Shown here in pieces: positions 44,378 through 54,074 of a stretch of 60,631 nt of DNA. Source of the stretch: Bdellovibrionales bacterium (lineage in GTDB: Bacteria; Bdellovibrionota; Bdellovibrionia; Bdellovibrionales; Bdellovibrionaceae); the NCBI GenBank assembly GCA_005793345.1, contig SXSU01000130.1, positions 1-60,631 on the forward strand. Reading direction: 5' to 3'. A program made the translations under genes and the position numbers. The notes beneath the pieces are model-generated. The model worked only from the letters and a program-made list of their open reading frames with translations. It had not been told where the DNA came from and did not search any database. How positions within the stretch are numbered: position 1 is the stretch's first letter; every line of letters begins with the position of its first letter.

Positions 44378-46612
44378 ATGTCTAAGTTGTGGGGCGGTCG
44401 TTTTAGTGAATCCACTCATCAAATGGTTGATGAGTTTTCATCTTCTCTAAATTTAGATTCGCGAATGTGGCGCGAAGATATTCATGGAAGTATCGCTCAC
44501 GCCCTAATGCTTAAAGAAACAAAAATACTTTCAGACTCTGACGTTGATATATTGATTGAAAGTTTAAAAAAAATTGAATCAGAAATTGATTTACAAATTA
44601 CAAATGGAGAAAATCCATTTTATAAATCTCAAGCTGAAGATATTCATAGTTTTATTGAACAAAAATTAAATCAAATTTGTGGAGCTTCTATTGCAGGTAA
44701 GCTTCACACCGCACGATCACGCAATGATCAAGTTGCAACAGATATTCGTCTTTATTTACAACTTCAAGTTAAAGAGTTAATTGCCGATATTGAAAAACTA
44801 CAAAACTGGATTTGCAAAACAAGTGAATCAAACACAGAGACAATACTTCCAGGACTTACACACATGCAACACGCACAACCTGTAAGTCTTGCACACCATC
44901 TGATGGCTTATTTTTGGATGTTACAACGAGATAAAGAAAAATTATTACAATGCAATGAGCGAATACAATCTTTACCTCTTGGGGCTGCGGCTCTTGCAGG
45001 AACTTCTTTCCCTATTGATCGCCAATTTGTAAAAGAAAAATTAAATTTTAACTCGATTTGTGAAAATAGTATGGATGCTGTTTCTGATCGTGATTTTGCA
45101 ATTGAATTTCTTTCCATTGCAGCAACAACAATGATGCACCTATCAAGATGGGCTGAAGAAATTGTTTTGTGGAGTATGCCTGAATTTAATTATATCAATT
45201 TACCTGATAGCGTCACTACTGGAAGTAGCATCATGCCTCAAAAGAAAAATCCAGATGTATCAGAACTTATTCGCGCCCATACAGGAAGAGTTAATGGAGC
45301 ATTGATTGGGATTCTAACTTTGCTAAAAGCTCTACCCTTAGCTTATAATAGAGATCTTCAAGAAGATAAATTTCATTTATTTAATGGACTTGATTCAGTT
45401 CGAAGTTGTGTAAAATTAATGTACTGCCAAATAGAACGCGCGACCTTTACCTCTCAATCCATGGCAAGTAAACTTCGAGGTGACACTTCAAATGCAACAG
45501 ATCTTGCAGATGATCTTGCAAAAAAAGGTGTTCCCTTTCGCGAAGCCCATGAAGTTGTTGGCCAAATTGTTAACTCTGCTATCACAAATAATAAACCCCT
45601 TGAGGATTTTACACTAAGTGATCTTCAAAAATTTCATCCCAAGTTTAATGAAGCAACTCTTACTGTTCTCCCCCATCTGGCCGTAATGAATGCTCGAACA
45701 AGTGAAGGGGGTACATCTTGTACTTCAATAAAAAATCAAATTTCACGTGCTAAAAATTTACTACCACATTTATCAATCAACATTTTTATTTTATTATTTT
45801 TTATTTTTTCATTATTACCCCAAACTTCTTTGGCAATTGTCAATGGAACTGAGTTAAAAATAAAAGAGAATACAAACTTTGTTGGATTAGACTTTGCTAT
45901 ACAAGGAGTTGCAACCGTTGCCCCTTGTTCTGGAACTTATATTGGTGAAAATACGATTATCACTGCGGCCCACTGTTTTTTAATTAATGAGTTTGACACC
46001 GAAGAAGTTAAAATTTGTGTCTATAATATTGATAAAAGCTTTAAGCAGTGTTTTACAAAATCAGAGCTGACAGTAACCTATGCTCCAGTACAAGAATGGG
46101 GTGGTAAAGCTCCCACTCGCAAATCACGAACTGTAATTCGTATACCTAAGCCTGATATTGCGGTGTTAAAAATTAATAAACCACTAGAAAAAATATTTTC
46201 TATAATGCCAGTCTACGATTTAAAATCTCAACCCCAATTAATAACCGAATCCGAAAATTTTGAAATTGTAGGACAAGGATGCACCAATTACGCTTCATTC
46301 GGAGAAGAAACCTTAGGACTTGGAACCTTTAGAAAGGGTTCCGTCCAATTAACAAATGACAAAAATATTTTATGGACTTCAAGTTGGACTCCTGAAACTA
46401 ATGCATCCGGTGTTTGTTGGGGTGACTCAGGTGGGAGTTTATTAAAATATAATTATGAAACCAACACCTCTTATTTGATAGGTGTGATTTCATCAATGAA
46501 AACAAAACACAATCCAGAAACTGGAGCTCCTGCCATTGTAATTAGTAATTACAGTCGTCTCGACACGCCCGAAATACAGAATTGGTTATCTGATTTCTCA
46601 TTTATGAAGTAG
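44378..46612 (+). CDS. argH: Argininosuccinate lyase fused to a signal-like segment and S1 (trypsin-like) serine protease
   Basis: The 744-aa frame is continuous. Residues 1 to about 463 are a complete argininosuccinate lyase: KLWGGRFSE, TARSRNDQVATD, GLTHMQHAQP, and the catalytic SSIMPQKKNPD with Ser283/Ser284. Directly after it comes a hydrophobic, signal-like segment (about 467-482, INIFILLFFIFSLLPQ) ending TSLA. A trypsin-like domain starting IVNGT at 487 follows, with the triad His532 (TAAHC), Asp593 (PDIAVL) and Ser684 (GDSGGS). No stop or frameshift separates the parts. An in-frame ATG at 45686 could start the protease alone, though its SD is poor. Start ATG 44378 has AAAGGGA upstream. 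Confidence 0.85.
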   Translation: MSKLWGGRFSESTHQMVDEFSSSLNLDSRMWREDIHGSIAHALMLKETKILSDSDVDILIESLKKIESEIDLQITNGENPFYKSQAEDIHSFIEQKLNQICGASIAGKLHTARSRNDQVATDIRLYLQLQVKELIADIEKLQNWICKTSESNTETILPGLTHMQHAQPVSLAHHLMAYFWMLQRDKEKLLQCNERIQSLPLGAAALAGTSFPIDRQFVKEKLNFNSICENSMDAVSDRDFAIEFLSIAATTMMHLSRWAEEIVLWSMPEFNYINLPDSVTTGSSIMPQKKNPDVSELIRAHTGRVNGALIGILTLLKALPLAYNRDLQEDKFHLFNGLDSVRSCVKLMYCQIERATFTSQSMASKLRGDTSNATDLADDLAKKGVPFREAHEVVGQIVNSAITNNKPLEDFTLSDLQKFHPKFNEATLTVLPHLAVMNARTSEGGTSCTSIKNQISRAKNLLPHLSINIFILLFFIFSLLPQTSLAIVNGTELKIKENTNFVGLDFAIQGVATVAPCSGTYIGENTIITAAHCFLINEFDTEEVKICVYNIDKSFKQCFTKSELTVTYAPVQEWGGKAPTRKSRTVIRIPKPDIAVLKINKPLEKIFSIMPVYDLKSQPQLITESENFEIVGQGCTNYASFGEETLGLGTFRKGSVQLTNDKNILWTSSWTPETNASGVCWGDSGGSLLKYNYETNTSYLIGVISSMKTKHNPETGAPAIVISNYSRLDTPEIQNWLSDFSFMK

Positions 46613-47410
46613 CCATGCAATTTTTGTTTTTAAAACATTACGAGGGATAATTCCACTAATGGAGACAAAAAAATTCATCAACCAACCATAAGTTGATCTT
46701 AATTTTTTCTTTTGAGCATCAGCTAAGGCTTTTTTTACAACATCTTTAGACTCAGCCATTCCCATTGCCGACATTTTATTTTTATTTTGAATATCTTTAT
46801 TATGAATAAAGGCAATGTCAAAAAATTCTGTTTTAACGGGACCTGGGCATAATGCAGTTACAGAAATTTGCTTTGATAATAATTCACTGGCTAATGCATT
46901 TGCAAAACTAACAACATAGGCTTTTGTTGCGCCATAAACAGCAAAGGTTGGTAATGGAAAAAAACCTGCAGAAGATGCTGTTATAATTATATGACTTTGA
47001 GGTTCCATATTTGGTAGCACTAAACCTGTTAATTGAGTCATGGAAGTTACATTTAATTGAATCATCTCTAATTGTTTTTTAAGTGGAAGTTTATCAAAAA
47101 ACCCAACTAATCCAAATCCAGCATTATTAACAAACCATTTTATTTTATGTTCTTTAAGTAAAGGCACTAATTTAGCTTCAACAACATCGACTTGAGTTAA
47201 GTCTAATTCTATTATTTTTATATTTAAATGAGGCTGAGTCGAAATACTTTTAATTTGTTCACTTAGCTTTTCGAGTTCATTTTTTCTTCTGGCTATCAAC
47301 CAAAATTCATTAATATTATATTTTTCATCTGCAAGTTGAAGAGCAAATTCTTTACCTAATCCGCTTGAGGCTCCAGTAATGATCGCGATTGATTTTTGAG
47401 TTGTAGACAT
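46598..47410 (-). CDS. Short-chain dehydrogenase/reductase
   Basis: The 270-aa classical SDR has the cofactor motif TGASSGLG (residues about 12-19), VNNAGFG, the catalytic Ser in ITASSAG and YGATK with catalytic Tyr and Lys. The C-terminus has a hydrophobic segment (LMNFFVSISGIIP), as in the YqjQ/DltE-like group that often acts on lipids or ketones. Substrate is unknown. The ATG lies inside the radical SAM gene (55-nt overlap) with AGAGGAAG upstream. The 3' end overlaps the argH-protease frame by 15 nt. Confidence 0.9.
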   Translation of the reverse strand: MSTTQKSIAIITGASSGLGKEFALQLADEKYNINEFWLIARRKNELEKLSEQIKSISTQPHLNIKIIELDLTQVDVVEAKLVPLLKEHKIKWFVNNAGFGLVGFFDKLPLKKQLEMIQLNVTSMTQLTGLVLPNMEPQSHIIITASSAGFFPLPTFAVYGATKAYVVSFANALASELLSKQISVTALCPGPVKTEFFDIAFIHNKDIQNKNKMSAMGMAESKDVVKKALADAQKKKLRSTYGWLMNFFVSISGIIPRNVLKTKIAWLLHK

Positions 47411-48366
47411 AGTTGTTCTTCCTCTGGTGACAATGGAATATATTTAGCGCTTTGATGAGTATTATTATTTCTCAAAGTATCAATAATATACTGATGAGTT
47501 CCCATCTTATCACTCGCCCAAATGGGTGCAACTAATTCATCCCATCGTGACGCAAAAGCCGCTAATCTTTGAATTGCAATTTTTGGAGAAAGAACTTCTA
47601 AAAATACTTTAACTTTACGAGCATACTCTTCTCTAGTTATGGGTTCAAATTTTTTATCATTGTATAAAACTTCAAGAGTCGTGTTTTTCAAAACATGTAA
47701 ATTATGTAACTTAACGTTACTTACAGGAAGATCATTAATAATCTCTGCCGTTTCAATTAAATGTTCATCTGTCTCACCAGGGTTTCCAAATATTAAATGA
47801 ATTCCCAAATCAACTTGAGTATTTTCGGCAATTCTTAATATTGCATCAATTGATTGTTGACGAGAATGACCGCGTTTTAAAAAATCAAGTTGATCATCAA
47901 AAAAACTTTGTACACCCAATTCAACGGCTACAAATGATTGTTCATGATATTTTTGCCATAACTTTAATACAGCAGGAGATAAACAATCGGGACGGGTTCC
48001 AATGACTAAGCCTTTTACAAAATCATAATCAAGAGCCGTCGCAAAATTATTTTCGAGAGTTGTAAGTTTTGTGAAGGTATTTGTATAAGCCTGAAAGTAA
48101 ACTAAAAAGTTTTGCGCATTAAATCTCTTAGTTATATTTTTGCGAAAAGTTTGAATTTGAGTGTGAAGATCCATAGTGAACGATTCGGATTTTGCAGCTG
48201 ATCCCCAAACATCACAAAACACACAGGTTTCCATACCCTTTAAGCCCATACGATTTGGGCAATTATCAACTACAGAAACTGGTATTTTATAAACCTTCCC
48301 CCCAAATTTTTTATTATAGACATGACTTATTGGGTGATAAGGTAACCCGGCCCATCCTTTTTCCAT
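47356..48366 (-). CDS. YhcC-type radical SAM protein
   Basis: The 336-aa protein has the spaced cysteine pattern CPNRMGLKGMETCVFCD (first Cys near residue 35, then CxxC), which fits the YhcC/TIGR01212 group whose cluster ligands are more widely spaced than the usual CxxxCxxC. Other family hallmarks are VYFQAYTNTF, GTRPDCLS, ELGVQSFFDDQLDF and HLIFGNPGET. The reaction is unknown; an anaerobic or Arc-linked role is only suggested for E. coli. It overlaps the SDR gene by 55 nt, so the two should be translated together. Confidence 0.9.
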   Translation of the reverse strand: MEKGWAGLPYHPISHVYNKKFGGKVYKIPVSVVDNCPNRMGLKGMETCVFCDVWGSAAKSESFTMDLHTQIQTFRKNITKRFNAQNFLVYFQAYTNTFTKLTTLENNFATALDYDFVKGLVIGTRPDCLSPAVLKLWQKYHEQSFVAVELGVQSFFDDQLDFLKRGHSRQQSIDAILRIAENTQVDLGIHLIFGNPGETDEHLIETAEIINDLPVSNVKLHNLHVLKNTTLEVLYNDKKFEPITREEYARKVKVFLEVLSPKIAIQRLAAFASRWDELVAPIWASDKMGTHQYIIDTLRNNNTHQSAKYIPLSPEEEQLCLQLKNQSRSLLEPQAD

Positions 48367-48446
48367 ATTTGTTGAGTTCTACATTATTTTTTAATTATTT
48401 AAAAGCATTTTAAAATTAACTCTATTTCAAAATGAAACATTTGGAA

Positions 48447-48587
48447 ATAACTGCTTATGATTAAGTCTGATTGCTCTGCAATTGTATCAGACATAATCAT
48501 AAGCAGTTATTTTCCTGTTAGTTTGAGGCGATTTTCAATCACCCCGAATTATGAAAACACAAACTAAAGTTTGTATTTTCATAATAA
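48447..48587 (-). repeat. Dispersed hairpin repeat, copy R8 (B + A + full C)
   Basis: In reverse orientation it has hairpin B (48447-48510; arms ATAACTGCTTATGATTA and TAATCATAAGCAGTTAT), the spacer, hairpin A (48525-48545) and a full hairpin C (48548-48585; arms of 17 nt around loop TAAA, one mismatch, ending GTTTGTATTTTCATAAT). The arms carry TTATG and CATAA, changed together relative to R1. It fills most of the 304-bp gap between the radical SAM gene and the small protein gene. Confidence 0.92.
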
Positions 48588-48670
48588 CTAGACTTATGTT
48601 TTTAGACTAGCCTGCCGAAGGTATGTATGTACTCGACAAAAATCAGAGTCACTGTAACAAAGGAGAGCTT

Positions 48671-48901
48671 ATGAGTAACGAAAAACCACAAACAAAAAAA
48701 GAAAATAATGTCATCGATTTATCTTTAAACAGATGCAAAGCTGAAGGTTGTAAAAAGAAACCCTCAAAAGCAGACTTTTGTGAAGAACATTATGAGTGGT
48801 TCAAAGCAGGTTTAATTACTAAAGATGGATCGCTAGCAAAAGATTTTGATAAAAAACATCAACAATGGGTTGCAAGACATTCTATAAAAAAAGTTGCTTA
48901 A
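48671..48901 (+). CDS. Small cysteine-containing conserved-looking protein
   Basis: This 76-aa protein has a possible zinc motif C-x4-C-x10-C-x2-H (CKAEGC, DFCEEHYEWF) and a basic, helical C-terminus (DFDKKHQQWVARH). I start it at ATG 48671, with AAAGGAG 7 nt upstream; an upstream ATG at 48623 adds 16 residues without an SD. A small zinc-binding, perhaps nucleic-acid-linked, role is conceivable but unproven. Its stop overlaps the convergent uup stop by 4 nt. Confidence 0.75.
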   Translation: MSNEKPQTKKENNVIDLSLNRCKAEGCKKKPSKADFCEEHYEWFKAGLITKDGSLAKDFDKKHQQWVARHSIKKVA

Positions 48902-50742
48902 CTTTTATCTCGGGCCTCTAAGTCGGCCCAACGTTTATATGATGTTTCAATTTTAATTTCTAATTCAGAAATTAATGAACATTTTTCACCCATAATTTTT
49001 ATATTCGAAGTCACTTCAGGAAGTTGGATTTCATTCTGAAGTGACTTTAATTTTTCCTCAAGTTCAAGTATAAAACTTTCCATTTTTTCTAGTTCATACT
49101 TTTCTTTAAAACTTAGTTTTATATTCGGCGACGAATTAATCTTTGATGAATCACTGTTATTCGCAGTTGCAACTCCCTTTGAATTTACTTTTGAACTCAT
49201 TTTTTTTAATTCTTGTTCATACCATTGTTCCCATTGAAAATAATCAGAAAAAGTTTCTAATGGATAAACTTTTTTATCATCAATTTGTAAGTCTTTAGGA
49301 GTAAATGAAATGATTTGAGTTGCCACTTGGTCCATAAAAAATCGATCATGGGTAACTAAAACAACAGCCCCATTAAAATTTTTAAGACTATCTTGCAATA
49401 CCTCTAATGAGCCTCTATCTAAGTCATTGGTTGGCTCATCAAGTATTAATAAATTACCTTCTTGCAACATCAACTGGGCAATTCGTAATCTTGCTTGCTC
49501 GCCTCCAGATAATTTTCCAACAGGTAAATCATTTTGTGATCGGGCAAATAAAAATTGATCTAGATAGCTCTGTACATGAATATATTTATTTTGAAAATAA
49601 ACATAATCTCCATCTGGACAAATATTTTTTAATAAAGATAAATTTTGATTTAAAGTTTCACGATTTTGTTCAAAGCTTAAAATCTTTACTCCTGGAGTGA
49701 TTTTAACTATGCCAGTATCTGGCTCTAATTGCCCAGTTAAAATTTTAATCAATGTTGATTTTCCACAACCGTTTTCTCCCATTATGGCTAATCTAGTTTT
49801 TTGAGAAATAATTAAATCTAAATTTTCAAATAAATTTTTATTATTATATCCTTTTGTTACACTTTGAATTTCAACCAATTTATTTGGCGATCGATTTTGG
49901 GTACCAAATTCAAAATCTAACTTTTTTGATCTATTTTTATCACTTAGTGTTCCTACTTCACCTTTTAACTCTTCAGCTCTTTGGATACGACCTTTTTGCT
50001 TTGTCTGACGAGCCTGAGCACCTCTACGTAACCATTCTGTTTCTCTGCGCAAAACATTTGAAAGAGATTTTTCACGTTGTAATTGCCCTTGCAAAAGCAT
50101 TTCTTTATTTTCAATATAAGAAGCATAATCACCCTCATGAACCAAAATAAAATCAGGATTTTTAGGATCTAAATCAATAAATTTATTGCAAGTTCTTTCT
50201 AAAAAAAGTTGATCATGTGTAATGATAAAAAAAGTAAACGCCGATTGTTCAATAAATTCTTCGAGCCATAAAATTGATGTCACATCAAGATGATTGGTTG
50301 GTTCATCCATAAAAAGGACATCCGGTTGAATGACCAATTCACGAGCTAAAGCCACTCGCTTTTGCCATCCTCCTGATAATTCTTTTACCAAAAAAGATTC
50401 ACCAAACTGAATCAAATCTAATTTGCTTAATAAAGAATATGCAGTGCCCATATCCATATCTGGATCAGACGATTTTTCTAAAATTGCATCTAGTATAGAA
50501 ATATTATTTGCAAAAGTTGGAGTTTGTTCAAGATAACCTAATTTTAAACCTTTGCTCCATACAACATCACCCTTAATAGGATTAATTTTCTTAGAAAGAA
50601 TTTTAAATAAAGTTGATTTGCCAACTCCATTTGGTCCGATGAGACCAACCTTTTCACCGTCTGATAATCCTAATTTTAAACTTTCAAAAAGTGTTTTCCC
50701 AGCAAAAGCATGACCCAAGTTATTTGCACTCAATAATATCAT
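48898..50742 (-). CDS. uup: ABC-F ATPase, Uup-like
   Basis: The 614-aa protein has two ABC ATPase domains (Walker A GPNGVGKST and GENGCGKST; signatures LSGGWQKR and LSGGEQAR; both Walker B ends MDEPTNHLD and LDEPTNDLD) and no membrane segment. The linker between the domains is short and charged (RRETEWLRRGAQARQTKQ), and a C-terminal coiled coil (about 545-610) is typical of Uup. ABC-F proteins act on ribosomes or DNA; Uup affects transposon excision and ribosome function in E. coli. Confidence 0.92.
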   Translation of the reverse strand: MILLSANNLGHAFAGKTLFESLKLGLSDGEKVGLIGPNGVGKSTLFKILSKKINPIKGDVVWSKGLKLGYLEQTPTFANNISILDAILEKSSDPDMDMGTAYSLLSKLDLIQFGESFLVKELSGGWQKRVALARELVIQPDVLFMDEPTNHLDVTSILWLEEFIEQSAFTFFIITHDQLFLERTCNKFIDLDPKNPDFILVHEGDYASYIENKEMLLQGQLQREKSLSNVLRRETEWLRRGAQARQTKQKGRIQRAEELKGEVGTLSDKNRSKKLDFEFGTQNRSPNKLVEIQSVTKGYNNKNLFENLDLIISQKTRLAIMGENGCGKSTLIKILTGQLEPDTGIVKITPGVKILSFEQNRETLNQNLSLLKNICPDGDYVYFQNKYIHVQSYLDQFLFARSQNDLPVGKLSGGEQARLRIAQLMLQEGNLLILDEPTNDLDRGSLEVLQDSLKNFNGAVVLVTHDRFFMDQVATQIISFTPKDLQIDDKKVYPLETFSDYFQWEQWYEQELKKMSSKVNSKGVATANNSDSSKINSSPNIKLSFKEKYELEKMESFILELEEKLKSLQNEIQLPEVTSNIKIMGEKCSLISELEIKIETSYKRWADLEARDKS

Positions 50743-50850
50743 ATTTTTTCCTAATTACGATTTTAATTTTTCATTCTTTTAAAAGGTAGCATCAACGTAA
50801 AATTTACACAACCTGCAAATGGCATAAAAGCTGCAGAATCACCTCCGGAT

Positions 50851-53103
50851 ATGGGTATAATCAAAAAAATAATTAATCCTCTGACTAGTATTCATTATTC
50901 CTTTATTCATTATTCCTTACTCATTGTTTTTAGTATTCAATTCACATCAAATCCCATAGTACAAGCTAATACTGACTCTTTAAGTTCTATCATTAAAAGC
51001 CCAAAATGGTCTCCTGAGGTGACTATTCTGAGCCCTGAAGAAGATAATAGTTTGCTTAAACAGCTCATTAGCTCCTCCATAGAATCTCCTCTAACAAGTG
51101 ACCAAAGAGAAATTTTTAAAAACTATTTTAAAAAGAGAATAGATATACTTGCACAAAAAAAACCTATTGATGTTCTTCGAAATTATTATTTATATCCAGA
51201 TTTATTTCCCGAAGACTCTTTAATTTTAGTTTTTTCTCCAGTACTTACAAAACTTTCTAAATCAAGAACTAATTTTCAAATAGAAAGTATAGAAGTTCAA
51301 AATCTTTTTCTTAATTATATTTCTGCTCTAATCACTCAAGCCAATTCTGAGGTCTCTACATTTTACTTTTACGAATTAATTGAACTCATTAATTTTTATT
51401 CAGAGGAATCAACATCCCACTTGCAACAAAAAGCTATTATATTATTGTTAAAACTTTTTGATTTGCAAGAGCCCCAAGTTAAAAATATCAGCTTAACTGA
51501 ATGGGATGAGTTATTAGTTTTACGACACCAAGTATTCGAAACACTTCGAAGTAAATTTAAGACTGCAGATGCTCTTCAATTATTTTATAATAGTTTACTT
51601 GCTTCTACTGAAAATAGTTATGAAAACTCTCTTTCTTTAATCTATCCACTAATCTTAGCAAACTCCTTAAAAGCAAATCTTTTTTATTTTCAAAGAGGCC
51701 TAACTCAATTAAAAAGTGATTCAAAAGAAATTTCAAAATTATTTTTGATTGGTAAAGCTCTTCCACAAAGTTCACTGTCTATAAAAAATACTCATGAAAG
51801 TTATCAAATTCTTTTTTCTTCTATCGAAATTTTAAAAACTATTATTAGTTTAAAAACAAGTTTAAACTTTAATACTAAGCCCATAATTGAAAAAACCGAA
51901 GAATCTGAGTCTTATAATATGTATTTAAAACTAAATTCACTTATTGATGATGCCCTCGGATTTATTCAACTCGCGCAGTATAAAATATCACTCATTGACC
52001 AATGCTATGTTCAAAACACTCATACTCCAACATGTGTAAAATATAGAGAGAAGGCTCCGTTTCAAGAGGTAAAAAATAATGACGGCTCTAAAAACTCAAA
52101 TTGGATTTTAAGTGATACAAAAAAAATATTTTTGCCTGCTGGAAAATACGAATTTTTGAATCAAGCCACAGTAACTTTACAAGCCCCAGTGATTGAATTT
52201 CATCCTCTTGCTCTAGTTAAAGTTCCATCGGGGCAAATTATAGTTAATACCCAAAATCTAATTTCACCATGGCTTGATGTCTCAGGTTTAGAATTTACAG
52301 ATATACTACCTCTACTTTCACCGGGGTCACGACCTTGGATAAAAACAAGTGAGTTATGTGGAAATAAAGAATATTTAACAGGAGCCTCTCCTGTGCGTAT
52401 ACCTCAAAAAAATTGTACTGAGGACTGTAAACCCAAAGTAGAATGGTCGTTGTTTACTTTTAAAAATAAATATTCTAAATTTATAACTTGCCATAGTCAT
52501 GCTATGGACTCTAATAAAAATAAAGTAGGTTCAATTGAACAAATGCTGGGACTTGGAACCCCTCCTGAAGAATTAATAAATTATACAAATCATCCTCAGT
52601 TTAATGGTTCTTCATCTGGTGATATTTACCTTAATGTCTCTTCTCAAATTTTATTTCCATATTTATTTTTAATGGGTTCAGATGGAGCTATGGGACTAGA
52701 CGGACAATCATCACCTCAATGCAAAGATGGAGTTTTTGAATCATTTAAAATTGCTTTGAGCCATTACAAAGAAGATTTTAACAAATGGAAATTAACTCTC
52801 TCTCAAAATAAAAATTTAAATTTAATTGAAGAACAAACTGAAGCCGAACATTCAACAGGCTTATTTGAAATTTCATTGCCCCGTACTTCTGGATCTGATG
52901 GCGGATCTGGAGGAACAGGGGGCAGCCTTTATTGGAATGCTCCCCAATGGAAATTTAAATCTTATTTTATCGGCGGAGGAAATTTTGGAACGGGTGGACT
53001 TGCAGGAGCTTGTGGCCCAAATCTAACCACTAACGGCAAGTCAGGACTTCATGGTGCAGATGGTAAATTCTTTTTGGGTAAATTTAACCTATCTCGAAAA
53101 TAA
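50851..53103 (+). CDS. Secreted protein with Gly-rich C-terminus
   Basis: The 750-aa protein has a signal peptide (SLLIVFSIQFTSNPIVQA near residue 22-39). A long helical middle (about 40-380) leads to a beta-strand segment with CYVQNTHTPTC, and finally a Gly-rich C-terminal region. There GSDGAMGLDG, GSDGGSGGTGGS, GGGNFGTGGLAG and GKSGLHGADGK give collagen-like or bacterial surface character. No family is recognised. Surface or extracellular location is likely. The upstream signal is weak (no clean SD); the following gene is 110 bp away. Confidence 0.7.
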   Translation: MGIIKKIINPLTSIHYSFIHYSLLIVFSIQFTSNPIVQANTDSLSSIIKSPKWSPEVTILSPEEDNSLLKQLISSSIESPLTSDQREIFKNYFKKRIDILAQKKPIDVLRNYYLYPDLFPEDSLILVFSPVLTKLSKSRTNFQIESIEVQNLFLNYISALITQANSEVSTFYFYELIELINFYSEESTSHLQQKAIILLLKLFDLQEPQVKNISLTEWDELLVLRHQVFETLRSKFKTADALQLFYNSLLASTENSYENSLSLIYPLILANSLKANLFYFQRGLTQLKSDSKEISKLFLIGKALPQSSLSIKNTHESYQILFSSIEILKTIISLKTSLNFNTKPIIEKTEESESYNMYLKLNSLIDDALGFIQLAQYKISLIDQCYVQNTHTPTCVKYREKAPFQEVKNNDGSKNSNWILSDTKKIFLPAGKYEFLNQATVTLQAPVIEFHPLALVKVPSGQIIVNTQNLISPWLDVSGLEFTDILPLLSPGSRPWIKTSELCGNKEYLTGASPVRIPQKNCTEDCKPKVEWSLFTFKNKYSKFITCHSHAMDSNKNKVGSIEQMLGLGTPPEELINYTNHPQFNGSSSGDIYLNVSSQILFPYLFLMGSDGAMGLDGQSSPQCKDGVFESFKIALSHYKEDFNKWKLTLSQNKNLNLIEEQTEAEHSTGLFEISLPRTSGSDGGSGGTGGSLYWNAPQWKFKSYFIGGGNFGTGGLAGACGPNLTTNGKSGLHGADGKFFLGKFNLSRK

Positions 53104-53213
53104 ATTGCGTCAATTTTAATTTAATGGATAAATAGATCTCTCATATTTGTTTAAATATGCTAGGATTTGTTTATAGTTTTAGTAAAAATAAATCAATTAT
53201 TTTAGGGGGATTT

Positions 53214-53558
53214 ATGGCTTATGTAGTTTGTTGGATTGATACACATGATGCAAAAATTTTTTCATTCAATGTAGATAAAGTACAAAAGAATGAGTTGCAT
53301 ATTAAAAAAGAAGATCATGGTGAAGAACATTTTTACCACCGAGTTGCTGAGGCACTTATGCCTGCGAGTGAAATTCTAATTGTTGGACCAGGACTTGGTA
53401 AAACTCATTTTATGCACCACTTAGATTCACATAAAGTTCATAGTGCTTTAAAAATTAAAATCAAAGGGGTTGAAAATATGGATCACCCAACTGATGGTCA
53501 AATTATTGGTTATGGAAGAAAATTCTTTAAACATTTAGATGTTTTTGAAGCAATTTAA
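53214..53558 (+). CDS. Small eRF1-like (translational machinery) protein
   Basis: The 114-aa protein matches the short eRF1 domain-type proteins annotated as translational machinery protein. It has CWIDTHDAKIFSF at the N-terminus, a HHRV-like His-rich central segment (EEHFYHRVAEAL), ILIVGPGLGKTHFMHH, and VENMDHPTDGQIIGYGRKFF. I start it at ATG 53214 with AGGGGG upstream; the frame runs 19 codons further without a signal. Its role is uncertain, perhaps ribosome- or tRNA-linked. Confidence 0.82.
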   Translation: MAYVVCWIDTHDAKIFSFNVDKVQKNELHIKKEDHGEEHFYHRVAEALMPASEILIVGPGLGKTHFMHHLDSHKVHSALKIKIKGVENMDHPTDGQIIGYGRKFFKHLDVFEAI

Positions 53559-53587
53559 ATAAAATATTAATTATAATTCAGTAATAA

Positions 53588-53624
53588 AAAAAAGTAACTG
53601 CAATCTATATGCAGTTACTTTTTT
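53588..53624. terminator. Bidirectional intrinsic terminator
   Basis: A 15-bp perfect stem (AAAAAAGTAACTGCA, loop ATCTATA, TGCAGTTACTTTTTT) lies between the convergent eRF1-like and trxA genes. The A/T runs flanking the stem make it work on either strand. Confidence 0.85.
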
Positions 53625-53661
53625 ATTTGATGTAATTACAAAATTCAAAATTTACTTTAGT

Positions 53662-53985
53662 TTAAATATGTTTTTGTAACGTAGAAGTAATATTATCTTT
53701 GGGTACATTACCAACTATTTGATCTACTTTTTGGCCATTTTTAAAAATCAGTAAAGTAGGTATTCCACGAACACCAAATTCTGAGGCATGATCTTTATTT
53801 TCATCAACATTTACTTTAACAATTTTTACTTTAGCACCAAGTTCATTTGCTATTTCTTCTAATTTTGGAGCTAATGCTTTACATGGACCACACCATTCAG
53901 CCCAAAAATCCACAAGAACAACTGAACTTGCTTTTTTTACTTCTGATTCAAATTGTGCATCTGTAATATTTAAAATATTTCCCAT
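53662..53985 (-). CDS. trxA: Thioredoxin
   Basis: The 107-aa protein has the active site AEWCGPCKALAPKL and the cis-Pro motif GIPTLLIF. It reduces protein disulphides in the cytoplasm. Length is normal. AGGAG precedes the ATG on the minus strand. It stands alone between a bidirectional terminator and the pseudo-receiver gene. Confidence 0.95.
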   Translation of the reverse strand: MGNILNITDAQFESEVKKASSVVLVDFWAEWCGPCKALAPKLEEIANELGAKVKIVKVNVDENKDHASEFGVRGIPTLLIFKNGQKVDQIVGNVPKDNITSTLQKHI

Positions 53986-54074
53986 TTACATTTTCTCCTT
54001 AATTTTGAAACTTAGATTTTAAGTACTGATTCTATAAGAAAATCACTTAGGAGTACAACTGACTAGACTTTGTG

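Noticed and set aside
53588..53624. Hairpin with AACTGCA arms considered as a tenth copy of the repeat family
   Set aside because: Only the 7-base core resembles hairpin B; the spacer, hairpin A and CATGATTA are absent, and it fits a terminator well.
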